Assembly (NCBI RefSeq): GCF_000003605.2
Contig: NW_003146776.1
Location: 109,194 to 138,304, forward strand
Reading direction: 5' to 3'
Length of the DNA stretch: 29,111 nt
Source: Saccoglossus kowalevskii
Taxonomy: Eukaryota; Hemichordata; Enteropneusta; Harrimaniidae
The notes under the pieces are model-generated. The model searched no databases and was not told where the DNA came from. It saw nothing but the letters and a program-made list of their open reading frames with translations. The stretch's first letter is position 1; each line of letters starts with the position of its first letter. The translations under genes and the position numbers were made by a program. Below, piece by piece: positions 11,401 to 23,733 of this stretch.

Positions 11401-13605
11401 CATAGTCAATTACAAAACATTGAGGGGGGAGGGGGGGGATTCAAATTTGGATGATTTGTTTTACACACAAAAAAAAACAGGGAAAGAAATGAAAGTGTGG
11501 AAAAATTTGTTGGTTTAGTACACGCTTGTAAGTCTATCATAATTTTTAAAAATCAAATATTATGGCCTTTTGGGAACACATCTCCTTCTTTTGTTCGCAT
11601 TAATCTCTAAAGTGTGTTAATAATTGAGAACAAAAATTTATTACCTTCGTGAATAGATGCATGTTTTTAAAAAGTTTAAAAAGGTTTTTAATTTTAAAAT
11701 AATAATTGCCATTTTAGAGTCTGAATAGAGAAAGTCGTCCAATCAACTAGATCTCCTTAAAACAGACAGCCTCTTTATTCTGTTGAAGTAGCATAAATTC
11801 CAGAGTCTTTCATTGAACGTTAAATTAGCAAACTACCAAAATATGAATCTTTTGTGATTAATCTCAAAAAATCAGAAAAAATGACAGAAAATTTTATCAG
11901 AATGAGAATATGGTTGTGAAAAGTGAAAATTCAGTTGTCTCACAAGTGCCAATTTACATGTATTCAAACTGATAATTAAGATTCCGCTAAAATATAATAA
12001 TAAGCATCTCGGTATTATCAGTGTTTTTTCAATTTTTTTTTCTAAAGTCAATATCTGATGACCAGCAATAAACCATTATCTTTATCAGCATGCTAAGCAG
12101 GCAAAATATCAATATTTCGCAAGCAACAAATCCTTCTTGACAATTGACAATAATGAAAGAACTAAACAGGAAAAAAAAATTTTAATTTTGACTTTCATAA
12201 AATGAGATTTTCTTATCGTGTGAAACATTTCAAGCTCATGACTCTGTTTTAATAATTTCTCAAAAGCTTCAAAAAAACAAATTCTAGTTTATTTAATTCA
12301 TAAACTTAATTTTTTGGTTAATATATTTTAGTGAGATTATTCATTCAACCAGTTGACCATGCATGGATACAAGTATATAATGTGATTATTTGCTTTAAGC
12401 ATGATATGTGAGATATCATGCACAGAGAGTTTACTTAGCTGCTCCAGTTGACAAAAACAGATTAGAACAATCATTCTGCTTTTTCTCAAGTTTAGGAATC
12501 TTGGAGTCGATGATTGGCTACCCAACCCTAACATCTAAAAGTCGGACCAATCAGAGAGTAGCTTGTCTGTTGACAGATTTTTTCATCGTATCAAATTTAG
12601 CATTGTATATACGCTACATGTCATACACTCTGAAATCATGCAGTCACAGTTGATCAGTTTTAAAGAAAAAGATTTTGAGCCAAGTCGTTCGTTCGTATAA
12701 AGAGAAACCCCACTGCAATGGCTATTTTTGTCCACACACACGTAGTTTGCATGGATGCAATAAGCCACCACGCTGGGATATAATGTTCAGCCACAGAATG
12801 AAAGACTGCAGTTCAGACAATAAACTGTCCTGCGCCTTAACACAATAATTTACTACCATATAATAATTGCTGAGATAAGTAAGATGGACTGTTTTCAGAT
12901 ACGAATGAATGACTTTCTACTGAAAAGTTTGGTTTACATGTAGGTGCCAGCAAGCCCATGAAAACTCCTCGCATTTGAATAATACAAATAGTAATTTCAA
13001 TAAACATTTGGAATAGTTCATTACGTGCATACATGTATAACTGCAAATGGAAAAGATACTGAGGCAGACAAGGAGAAAACAAACAAATTTGATACAGGAA
13101 AGTAACATACATGTATATATGTATTCAACTTATATCCAATATATCCAATTTTATATATCCACTTGGTTCCAACAAATCTGCATGTACATGAAATGTTAAA
13201 TGTTGGAAACAAATATCCTGGAGCAGACCAAAACTAAAAATGACATGGAAAATGGCCATGTACAAAGAGATGTGGGTTACAATAAAGTTAAATATAGCCT
13301 CAAGGCAAGACTGTTTTATGGTTAAAAATAGGGACATCCAGGGTACAAGTATGGGAGATTTTCCGCTTAATTTACGTGTAGTTATTACATGAACAGAGTG
13401 CAAATAATTTATATATCAGCAATTTTGTTATGATGTCAGAACCACGGTTGGAGTCGCCTTTGCAAGGAAAATTGACTGAGTCTTCACGACAGGGAAGCTT
13501 GTTTATGAAAACAGACACTCTGACTGATTTATTTAAATCAGTGCTGACCTTAATGTAATACAATTGAAATTACTAGTTGTGATGAAGAATCATTATTTGA
13601 GTATT
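8437..13605. other. AT-rich non-coding stretch with homopolymer patches
   Basis: No exon is recognised. Visible structure: a G-rich run GAGGGGGGAGGGGGGGG near 11422-11438, a smaller G-rich patch near 9658-9700, and an A-run followed by CG and a T-run at about 10434-10460. Several small overlapping frames at 12.3-13.6 kb have cysteine-containing but domain-free translations. They look like chance. Confidence 0.45.
10434..10467. repeat. Poly-A / poly-T snap-back tract
   Basis: A run of adenines is followed by CG and then a run of thymines and a second A-run. The A and T runs are self-complementary and could form a hairpin. This is simple-sequence DNA. Confidence 0.75.
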
Positions 13606-14915
13606 TCTGAGGCACTGGTGATCATCAGATGTGGCCAATTTAATTTTGGGGCAAAGAGGAATCTAATCTGAAACACTGGTGATCATATCAAGTGGCCAAC
13701 TTTCTCTTTGGGACAAAAAGGGGTCTAATCTGAGGCACTGGTGATCATAAGATGTGGCCAACTTTCTCTTTGGGGCAACAAGGGATCTAATCTGAAACAC
13801 TGGTGATCATATCAAGTGGCCAACTTTCTCTTTGGGGCAAAAGCGATCTAACATGTATGTGGGACACTGGTGATCCTGGCATGTGGTTAACTCCCTCTTT
13901 GGAACATAAAGGGATCTAATTATGGGCACTGGTGATCCTAGCATGTGGCCAACTTTTTCTTTGGGGCAAAGAGGGATTTAATCTGGGACACTGGTGATGA
14001 TAGCATGTGGCCAACTTTTTCTTTGGGACAAAAAGGAGTCTAATTTTGGGCACTGGTGACCCTAGCATGGGGCCAACTTTCTCTTTGGGACAAAAAGGGG
14101 TCTAATCTTGGGCACTGGTGACCCTAGCATGTGCCAACATTCTCTTTGGAACAAAAAGGGATCTAATCTGGGATACTGGTGACCCTAGCGTGTGGCAAAC
14201 TTTCTCTTTGGGACAAAAAAATGGTCTAATCTTGGGCACTGGTGACCCTAGCATGTGGCCACCTTTCTCTTTGGGACAAAAAGGGATCTAATCTGCAACA
14301 CTAGCATTTGGCCAACTTTTTTGAGGACAAAAATGGATCTAACGTGGGATACTGGTGATCATATCAAGTGGCCAACTTTCTCTTTTGGGCAAAAAGGGGT
14401 CTAATCTGGGAGACTGGTGATCATAGCATGTGGCCAACTTTTTCTTTGGGGCAAAGAGGGATCTAATCTGGGACAGTGGTAATCTAAGCAAGTAGCCAAC
14501 TTTCTCTTCTGGGCAAAGAGGGATCTAATCTGAGACACTGGTGATGATAGCATTTGGCCAACTTTTTTTGGGACAAAAAAGTATCTAACGTGGGATACTG
14601 GTGATTATATCAAGTGGCCAACTTTGTCTTTTGGGCAAAAAGGGATCTAATCTGGGAGACTGGTGATCATATCAAGTGGTCAACTTTCTCTTCTGGGCAA
14701 AAAGGGATCTAACGTGGGATACTAGTGATCTTATCAAGTGGCCAACTTTGTCTTCTGGGCATAAAAGGATCTAACGTGGGATACTGGTGATTATATCAAG
14801 TGGCCAACTTTGTCTTCTGGGCAAAAAAGGATCTAACGTGGGATACTGGTGATCATATCAAGTGGCCAACTTTGTCTTCTGGGCATAAAGGGATATAATC
14901 TGGGACACTGGTGAT
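13606..14915. repeat. 62-bp minisatellite, about 22 units
   Basis: The anchor ACTGGTGA or a close variant recurs at 13613, 13675, 13737, 13799, 13865, 13928, 13990, 14052, 14114, 14175, 14238, 14351, 14413, 14474, 14537, 14597, 14659, 14721, 14782, 14845 and 14907, with a deleted unit near 14300. Each unit contains GTGGCCAACTTT, CTTTGGG or CTTCTGGG, and GGATCTAA. The variants are not randomly mixed: GATCATATCAAGTGG and TAGCATGTGG types appear in blocks, and CTTCTGGG with AACGTGGGAT dominates the right end. No long frame crosses it. It is non-coding. Confidence 0.95.
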
Positions 14916-15042
14916 AAATATGTTTTGAAAAAAGTGGCATTGATGATTTCAAAAGATATAATAACAGCCAGAAGATGGAAATAGTTCACGTTCAAGCTTA
15001 TTAATACAATAATAACAAACTTTTTGCTTCATTTAATATTTG
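14916..15042. other. Unique spacer before the assembly gap
   Basis: About 125 bp of AT-rich sequence without repeat units. It separates the 62-bp array from the gap. Confidence 0.6.
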
Positions 15043-15978
15043 NNNNNNNNNNNNNNNNNNNNNNNNNNNNNNNNNNNNNNNNNNNNNNNNNNNNNNNNNN
15101 NNNNNNNNNNNNNNNNNNNNNNNNNNNNNNNNNNNNNNNNNNNNNNNNNNNNNNNNNNNNNNNNNNNNNNNNNNNNNNNNNNNNNNNNNNNNNNNNNNNN
15201 NNNNNNNNNNNNNNNNNNNNNNNNNNNNNNNNNNNNNNNNNNNNNNNNNNNNNNNNNNNNNNNNNNNNNNNNNNNNNNNNNNNNNNNNNNNNNNNNNNNN
15301 NNNNNNNNNNNNNNNNNNNNNNNNNNNNNNNNNNNNNNNNNNNNNNNNNNNNNNNNNNNNNNNNNNNNNNNNNNNNNNNNNNNNNNNNNNNNNNNNNNNN
15401 NNNNNNNNNNNNNNNNNNNNNNNNNNNNNNNNNNNNNNNNNNNNNNNNNNNNNNNNNNNNNNNNNNNNNNNNNNNNNNNNNNNNNNNNNNNNNNNNNNNN
15501 NNNNNNNNNNNNNNNNNNNNNNNNNNNNNNNNNNNNNNNNNNNNNNNNNNNNNNNNNNNNNNNNNNNNNNNNNNNNNNNNNNNNNNNNNNNNNNNNNNNN
15601 NNNNNNNNNNNNNNNNNNNNNNNNNNNNNNNNNNNNNNNNNNNNNNNNNNNNNNNNNNNNNNNNNNNNNNNNNNNNNNNNNNNNNNNNNNNNNNNNNNNN
15701 NNNNNNNNNNNNNNNNNNNNNNNNNNNNNNNNNNNNNNNNNNNNNNNNNNNNNNNNNNNNNNNNNNNNNNNNNNNNNNNNNNNNNNNNNNNNNNNNNNNN
15801 NNNNNNNNNNNNNNNNNNNNNNNNNNNNNNNNNNNNNNNNNNNNNNNNNNNNNNNNNNNNNNNNNNNNNNNNNNNNNNNNNNNNNNNNNNNNNNNNNNNN
15901 NNNNNNNNNNNNNNNNNNNNNNNNNNNNNNNNNNNNNNNNNNNNNNNNNNNNNNNNNNNNNNNNNNNNNNNNNNNNNN
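15043..15978. other. Assembly gap (unknown bases)
   Basis: A run of N of about 936 bases. Its left edge is unique sequence. Its right edge is inside or at the border of the 69-bp array, so the missing DNA probably contains more of that array and the true length is uncertain. Confidence 0.98.
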
Positions 15979-16466
15979 ACATGGCATGCTGCAATGATTC
16001 ACAGTGTGCTAAAGTTACAACTGACATGCATCATATGTTATCCACCACATGGCAATGCTGCAATGATTCACAGTGTGCTAAAGTTACAACTGACATGCAT
16101 CATATGTTATCCACCACATGGCAATGCTGCAATGATTCACAGTGTGCTAAAGTTACAACTGACATGCATCATATGTTATCCACCACATGGCAATGCTGCA
16201 ATGATTCACAGTGTGCTAAAGTTACAACTGACATGCATCATATGTTATCCACCACATGGCAATGCTGCAATGATTCACAGTGTGCTAAAGTTACAACTGA
16301 CATGCATCATATGTTATCCACCACATGGCAATGCTGCAATGATTCACAGTGTGCTAAAGTTACAACTGACATACATCATATGTTATCCACCACATGGCAA
16401 TGCTGCAATGATTCACAGTGTGCTAAAGTTACAACTGACATACATCATATGTTATCCACCACATGG
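15979..16466. repeat. 69-bp tandem array, seven units, near-identical
   Basis: Units start at 15979, 16047, 16116, 16185, 16254, 16323 and 16392, each opening with ACATGG. The first is one base shorter (GGCATGC for GGCAATGC). The last two share one change (CATGCATC to CATACATC). Because 69 is a multiple of three and two forward frames lack stops, long frames run across it. One reads a Cys-rich unit with CCNDSQCAKV. There is no start, promoter or splice evidence, so I take it as a satellite. Confidence 0.95.
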
Positions 16467-19400
16467 TACAGTTCTCTAATAAGTTCTCGTCATATTGTTG
16501 ATTCAAATGGGACAAACTGGGACAAGAAAAAACATTCCTCATTGAAAAAGTTCTGTTTCTTATCCAACTAAATCTCATTTTAGACATGAACATGGTTTAT
16601 TTGAACAAGGTACATCATTTTTTTATTTAATCTTTTTATTTTATTTTTATTTAATGCTATGTGAATATTTTAGCAATTTTTTTATGTCATATTGACTATT
16701 TTGAAATGGGTCTTTTAATGAAAAATTCCATATTAATAAGCTTTCCACAAAGCTGTTCCCCTTTCAAATCAAAACTGGAAGGCAAGATTGATATTCTTTT
16801 CTCTTCTATCCTACATGGCTTGTGGATACCCAAAAATGACTGACAACACATTGCTATCAAATTCACAATTTTGCAATGATTGGTGAAAAGGTTTTCAATC
16901 TTTTTTTGCACAAAATATGTAGGTTACAGCTTCATGGAAAAAATAGTAGGAGTACAATATAAAAACTATTGATGTGTTTATTATTTTGAACAAAAATTAC
17001 TTATTGTCTCTGCCTTAAGAAGGATGACGGTTCTCTCTAAAGCTGTGTGTGAGGATTTTTCTCTCGACTCATGAATTACTGAATATGTAATGTCCGTCTC
17101 AACTCAAATCTATCTTCTCAATATATATATATGTTACTTATCTCATTGTTATGGTAATTATGCTATACAGCATTGAATCCCAACTCTACAGTGTTCTACT
17201 GATGGCCTATCCCAACTTCCATCAAGTCTTTTACTCTCTCAAAACTACACACCTCTGTGAACTTCACCACAAATTGCGAATCAACTCAATTGCATTCAGG
17301 TAAACGGGGGGAGATTATAGGACTTAAGAAACAAAGAGGAAACAATTTGCAGAAATGGGGGAACAAGATGGATGAACTGGAGTGGATGGAAATGGGAACA
17401 GACAATGAATGATCCAGGGCAAAAATGCAGCGACCTAGGTGGCATGTTTGAGATCTAGGGCAAGAGTAGCACAAGGGATTACAGGAGGTGCTGAAGTGGC
17501 ACTGATCCACAAGAGAAACTTGAAAGAGGACAAGCTTTCATGAAGTTAACAAAAGTCATCCCCTCAACACTGTACCATTCAAGTTCTCCAATAGACCCAT
17601 TTCAATGGTGGATATGGTAAGTAATTGTCCCACAGCCATTAGTAGAGCGTGTGAAAATATCAGGTTTAAGTCGTTAATAAGGTTCCAAATAATAGAAGCT
17701 ACTGCTACACATCATTAAAAAAGGTAAATTTCAGTACTTAGCAAGAATCTTATGGCAAAAAGGAATATCTTATTTTGAGTGAATGAAGTGTACATGAAGA
17801 CATTTTATTGTTGATTGTTGTCAGTTATGCATCGTTGATCTGATCTTGCAAACAACTTATGTTAATTTAGAATTCTAATTGTTTATGAATGGTGACAAAG
17901 CTACGATATACAAATGGTGACAGGGGCTTACACACACGCCCTATCTGACTTTTTGACTTGTCTTTTACATTGGAGGCAACCCATGCAGCGTCCTTGAGAA
18001 ATTGACCGATGATGCCAAAAGATCAGCGTTATAAAAAAAATTGTAACTCGTACATTAATTAAGTTTTTTTTCTTCTGCTTAGTAATTTCATTTGAGATCA
18101 AGGGTTAAACTTTGCTCAATATGATTAAATATTTAGCAGCAGAATGCAGCATGAGCATATGAAAATCAAATTTACGATACATGTTTTTAGTGGAATAGTT
18201 TAAACCCACATGTAATACAATTCCCAGTTACACAGGTATGCACTGCATTCCAATTTTAAATTGTCTCACTGGACCCTCATCAAAGACTGAAAGAAATCAG
18301 ACACCACTCCTAAAATTAACTGTCTATCACTATAACGGGAATTCAGAAACTGACCCATACATTTAGATATTTCAACACAAGTCAATATGAAAACCTAATG
18401 AACAGCAATCTAGTTACTCGAAGACATATTGACAATCTGGTTTTGTTTCAATGGTGTCAGGATAACTCAATATACTGTTGAAGCTCGGGATAATTTAAAA
18501 CATCAGGTAGCTAGAGACTTGGTTTCAAACATCACAATTCAGATTCTACATGTGAGTTAACATGATATGAAGAATCAAGTTACATCAGCATTTAAAAAAA
18601 AATTATTTGACAATGGTCTCCACTGTTTGGAGTCACCAGCCTACAAAAATGTAGAACAATATATCAATGCATTTGGGGGGGCACATGATATATTGTATTT
18701 GCTCTATTAGTAGACCATCACGTAAATTACAGATGTAATTCTAAAATCAAATTGACTGTGATTCAAGAATTTAGCTTACACCTATCTGTTGTAAAAGTTG
18801 TAGCTTGTATTATGGCTTTAATGTAATACATGTATATATAAATGTTTGTATGATTCTATTTGAGATGCACTTGCAATAGAGTAAATACGGTATTTCCATA
18901 AATGCACAACCATGGAATACAAAAAATTTGGTGCAGTAAATACACATATCCATGGAGATGTCCCCCATGGAATAGATTCCAATTGAAAGCAAGTGAAAGT
19001 AAAATAAATTAGCATAAACTTGTCAAGTTTCATCAAGTTTCATTAAGCGACAGTGTCATTACATTCATTACGTGCAGTGTGTCAACAGCCCAAAGTGGAA
19101 TTAATATATTAACTTAGCAGAGGCAAATAAACGATGACCACGAATGCAATCAATGGATGATAGGAACGCGACCATAATGCGATAAACAAACTACCTGAAT
19201 GCAATAAAGTTTGGTAGTACGTGTAAATTCGAACCAAATACCAGAAAGGTCAAATGAAGTTACACAACCAAACAAAACAACCACCGGTACTAGTCCAAAG
19301 TGCGATTACAGATAATGGAAACATGACTTGATGAATGACCATCAGAAGACAGAAGACGTTGAAGAAATAAAAAACACTCAGACAGACATAGCCAAGATTC

Positions 19401-22400
19401 CAGAAACTAAAATAACAATTTGTGTAATTTTCACCATTCACACTACATATTAGATCTGCTTTAAAAACAAAACAAATTTTAGTTTGCCTGGAAAATCACA
19501 TACAACCACACAAACATAAGCAATTTTTAACAGGTGCAGTGTCAAGAATACATTCATTAGATGCAAGGACAGGTTATTGCATGGTTCATCAAGCATAGAT
19601 AAGGATCTTGTAGCACTTCGATTGGGAAGTTTAATAACAAAACTGTCGACAAATTGAAACTAATACTTCTAGTGAAGCTCAATCGATAAAGTTTCCCAGC
19701 AGTAAAATTGCAATCAATTACATGTGCTATTTTGGAACCTTTTTTTTTTTTTGCTGACGAAATGAAGTCAGCATGGAATTTTCAGTGAGAATAAAAAAAG
19801 TTCATGGTATTGAAAACACAATGCAAACACACATACAGGTAACCAATATAATGGATCATTTTATGTGACGTCACTATATGTATTTGTATAACGGGAATCG
19901 TTTGACAAGGCACCAATACAACCACAAATATCTAGGCAACAGCATTTTGAAATACCGAACATGCAAAGGATCTTTACAAGCACATACCTAGAAGATCAAC
20001 TTTCTTGAAATTTCTGGAATTTCATAAAATCAAACTAGTAGTAACATTTTAGAATAGAGCTTAGTTAACACAATGACAATCACAGAATACGTCTTTATAA
20101 CCACAAGTCAGCATTTTACCACCATCCCTAACTAAGTAAACACCTTGAGTGACCAAATAATGCGATATGTTGCTATAGATTGGAAAAAACGTGAAGTGAA
20201 TTCCAAGAGCTCGAATACGTTTGTGTCACATATGCGCAAAGAAAAGGTCAAACTACTGGTCAGTGATTTGACTCGTAACAGACTTTGTGCCAAACTTTAG
20301 CTTTTTAAGGTTCTATTTTAGGTTCCAATGTGGAGTCAGCTCAGAAACAACAGTACAATAAATGAGAAGGGTAACAATACAATACTTTCAGCACATCTCC
20401 CAATCACAGAAGAGGCAGCTGCGGTCAGCAGATTTTGAAGCAGTATTGTCTGTTAGATTCTATTGGAAGCTCTTTCCTTACAAAGCGATATTTGTCATAT
20501 AGCAATTAAATGTAACAGTCACGTTATTCACAGGAGATCCGGGTCAAAAGCCTCTTGTTGAATATCACAGAGTATCTCCATAGTTATGATGGATTTTGCA
20601 GCATATTTGGATGTCATCACTAAATTGCATGCACGCATTTTAATTGCATCATATCACCATAATACAGAATCAAAAATTAATGTGTAGAATTTTCCAAATA
20701 GATTAGTCAGTGCTGGTGAAGCATACCAAGAATTTGCAGTTGCCCAAACAGAAAATACCTTAGTTGCTGAGCAGTGAAAATAATCAGGATACAACGCTGA
20801 TAATTTACGAATGTGTATTTGGTTCATGACCAAAAAACGTTGTATGTTACATACAACTTACTAACAATAATAATAAGCTAATCAGAAAAATCTGAAAATT
20901 CCTTGATAACTTTTCAAAAAAGGAGAACAACCAGCTGCCTCACAAACAATTAGCTAATTTTTATTCAATAGAGCCTTCTTTTTTTTTGGTTCTGTCATGA
21001 TTTTCCTTTTTCTTTTTTTTTTTATCTTTATAGTCATATTATCAAAATCTCAATGAGATACAAATAAAGATTACTAATACAACATCATAGTTATCATGAA
21101 GTATTGCATTCTATGTTGTGTGGGTCCCTTATTCAACACGTCACAGAGTGACTGTGCTATGTTAAATATTTTCAATATTACAGTAACTTGTACATGACAC
21201 GGTAGATATGCAGAAGAGAAAAACATGACCAATTTCACAATCACAAAATCAATATTTTCAAAAAACATTTGCACTTGCAGTTACATGTTATCTGTAAACT
21301 ACCCAAGTTTTGCAAATCTGTCGTAAGCTTTATAAATATTTCATTGGAGCTGAAAATGTGCTAGCATTTTTGTTCGTGAAACAGGTGTTAACAAACTAAC
21401 AATATCACAAATTTCTTGAACACATGGAACCCAAACTTAAAAGGGACAATCTCATTAAACAGCTTGGAGTGTAGAAAGTAGAATGTCTTGATTAATGAAT
21501 GTAAGCCCTGGAATATGTTTTTCGTGATCACAATCTACTAACAGTCATGCAATCTCTTTTCACAAAGAAAGGGGGAGGGTAGGAGATCCTTGTATGAATG
21601 TGTTTAAGAACACAAAGAGACCCTTATTAATTCTAAACAGTGACCCCCAGACAACTGTAGGTTGCCCACAGGTTGCCTATTCTGTTTCTAAAGCCGATCA
21701 TAAAAGAGTTCCAACACTACAAAAACAAGATTTAATGGTTAAGATGCTTCATTGACGGAATCCAAGGCAAGTGCACATAACAGTAAAAATAATGGGACAT
21801 ATGTTTATTCGTAAAAAAAAAAAAACGTACAAGAGAGAAAAACACTTATATAGTAGGCCTGGTACGTAGATAAACTAGATTGGGTAGATAAAGTGGAAAG
21901 CTTTGAAAAACATAAAAACTGAAATATCTATAAGACATAATCTGCACTAATTTTTCCACCAAAATGTTTAAACACATTTCATGTATTTTTTCGTGAGTTT
22001 TAACCCACTGACATAACCTAATACCGTAGTTACTATAGGTCTTTCTTAAAAAAATTGAAGAAAAAGACAAAACATTATAATGAAAGATGAAAATACTCCA
22101 CTTTGACATTGAAGTGGTTGAAAAAGTCAAATTAAGAGCTGTGGTAGACTGACTGATAGAACCAGGTGATTAACAGTAGTGGTATCAACAATTACTCATT
22201 ACATTGAAGACACTAAATGCAGGTGCCTCCTTACATTCCACAAAGCTTTCGGGTATCAATCAGGCTGAAATTAGAACAGCCTACGTCAATGCACAAGCTC
22301 ATACATTGTGAAACTGCAATTTGAGTTTATAAATAATTTATAATGTACATGCTTTGGCTGACTTCAGTGTATCAAGTTTGACATTTTTTTATTAATTGTT

Positions 22401-22744
22401 ATAATGTAAAATTGACTTTTGTATATGTACCGGTACTTTGTTATGCATACTGTTGTGAAATAGCAATTTGGTAATCATCCTTGAACCGACTCAACTCCCA
22501 CTAAAAATGTAATAAAAGACAAGGTCAATAAAGGTACACCATGGGACATGGTCAATATTAACAGTTTTTTAATTTTCATATAAGTTGAACAATGAAGTAA
22601 GAAGGGAGGAGCTTACACAATAACGACAATAAATACTTTTTTCAAAGGTAAACTCGGGGAACAGCATGACCTCTCTCAATTAAATTATTGACTGCTTAAT
22701 GTTTACAAGCAATCTTAAAACATGGCTTCATTCAGGAACAACAA
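16467..22744. other. Non-coding stretch with small repeats
   Basis: No coding exon is recognised. A purine-rich, less AT-biased patch at 17297-17540 has a short forward frame and a 74-codon Cys/Ser-rich reverse frame without ATG. Neither resembles a known domain. A short hairpin (TGCTGAC...GTCAGCA) lies at 19752-19773 after a T-run. AATAGAAG recurs near 17692. The rest shows nothing. Confidence 0.45.
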
Positions 22745-22777
22745 CCCCCCCCCCCCCCACACACACACACACACACA
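22745..22777. repeat. Poly-C followed by (AC)n microsatellite
   Basis: Fourteen cytosines run directly into about nine AC dinucleotides. It is a simple repeat near the left edge of the CpG-richer block. Confidence 0.95.
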
Positions 22778-22899
22778 TAACTAAAAATTGAACTTATAAT
22801 ACACAGGACTAGAATTTCTGATAAATTATGCAAGTCAAAAAATGTGAAGGGTTTATTTCTGTTTCTAGCAACTACTCGTAATAACTGTTTTCTCGTGAC

Positions 22900-23726
22900 T
22901 AAAGAACAGGAAAATGCGACTGTGTGGGGCGGAAAGTCAGGTCACATACCAGGCATATTTACAAATAGTTTATCATGTGGGAGGCTTTAGACAATCTAGT
23001 TGCTGCGGTCAAAGACTGGGATAGTATACAAACAGAAAAAAAAATGTGGAATTTTGAGACTGTCGCGTTTGTTGGCAGTCGGTTTACGGTGGAGACGACG
23101 CTGTTCATTTACCTTCACATTTTTCGCAAGTGTGAATTCTAATCATTTTAACTGTCCGTGTCCCTTCACACGATTCCAGAGATTTTGTTTGCGTGGTCAC
23201 GGTCTCGCATGAATACACTTTATTAAATGTACTTGCCCAAATACTGCTATACAGACACCCGACACCGTTGTGACTGCTTTCGTTTTCAATTCGAAGCACA
23301 ACGTGGTAGCCAGCACGCCATTTTTTAGGTTTCTTATTCTTAACACACACCGCAACATAAAATGGGTACCTATTCGTTTTTTCAACTCAGGGGTGTACAC
23401 CACTGCAGTTATTGAAAACTAAGACAGTCAACTAGTACTGGGAAAGCGTTGTCTGCTGCGATTCAATGGTGACATTACGTTTATATGTCAAAACAACACT
23501 TGCCCATGTGGGAACAATGATAACACAGGGTAACGCCATGAATACAAGCGTGTAAATCATCGATGCTTGACGCGAAGTAAAAAAAAACTCTGCGCTGTAC
23601 CACGGTCCAGAATGCGCGTGCAGGAATTTCGCATCGAAACCGTAGCTATTTCCTGACGGGATTTTTAAAACATGACAAGGCTAGCGGCAGAACTAAGAAT
23701 GAGCACAGCTGGTTGACAGTCGAACT
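22900..23726. other. CpG-richer flank downstream of the exon, several overlapping short frames
   Basis: CpG dinucleotides become frequent here compared with the DNA to the left. Overlapping frames of 60-90 codons exist on both strands (for example 23000-23212 forward and 23105-23386 reverse). Open frames are expected by chance in such DNA and none shows a recognised domain. The reverse frame ends in Cys-Glu-Lys-Cys-Glu at a donor-like GTAAAT (about 23112). I cannot support a gene. Confidence 0.35.
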
Positions 23727-23733
23727 ACTTACC
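23727..23733 (-). other. Splice donor of the neuregulin-like exon
   Basis: On the minus strand the exon ends TGTG and the intron begins GTAAGT, a consensus metazoan 5' splice site. It splits a codon after its first base (phase 1), the phase usual between extracellular modules such as Ig and EGF domains. Reading through instead would add Gly-Lys and a TAG stop, so splicing explains why the open frame ends here. Confidence 0.75.

Larger units (their letters stand above)
1..23732 (-). other. Presumed 5' part of the long first intron of the neuregulin-like gene
   Basis: From the donor at 23732 leftwards to the window edge I see no frame resembling an Ig-like or EGF-like domain, and no other recognisable coding exon on either strand. 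The sequence is AT-rich, with stops in all frames, and full of simple and complex repeats. Vertebrate neuregulin genes are known for a very large intron after this exon, so a >23.7-kb intron is plausible. This remains an inference: a separate small or unfamiliar gene in this stretch cannot be excluded. Confidence 0.4.

Noticed and set aside
12337-13563. Cluster of overlapping 60-90-codon frames
   Set aside because: They overlap on both strands, show no domain or conserved motif, have no splice context, and look like chance in a less stop-dense patch.
13606-16466. Regular repeats that might suggest a CRISPR array
   Set aside because: Units are directly head-to-tail without unique spacers, and the genome is eukaryotic.
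15001-16571. Four long open frames of 330-515 codons around the gap
   Set aside because: They are open only because unknown bases contain no stops and because the 69-bp repeat is a multiple of three. They are not evidence of genes.
17286-17510. 74-codon Cys/Ser-rich reverse frame
   Set aside because: There is no ATG at its start, the cysteine spacing fits no Ig, EGF or zinc-finger pattern I know, and no splice sites frame it.
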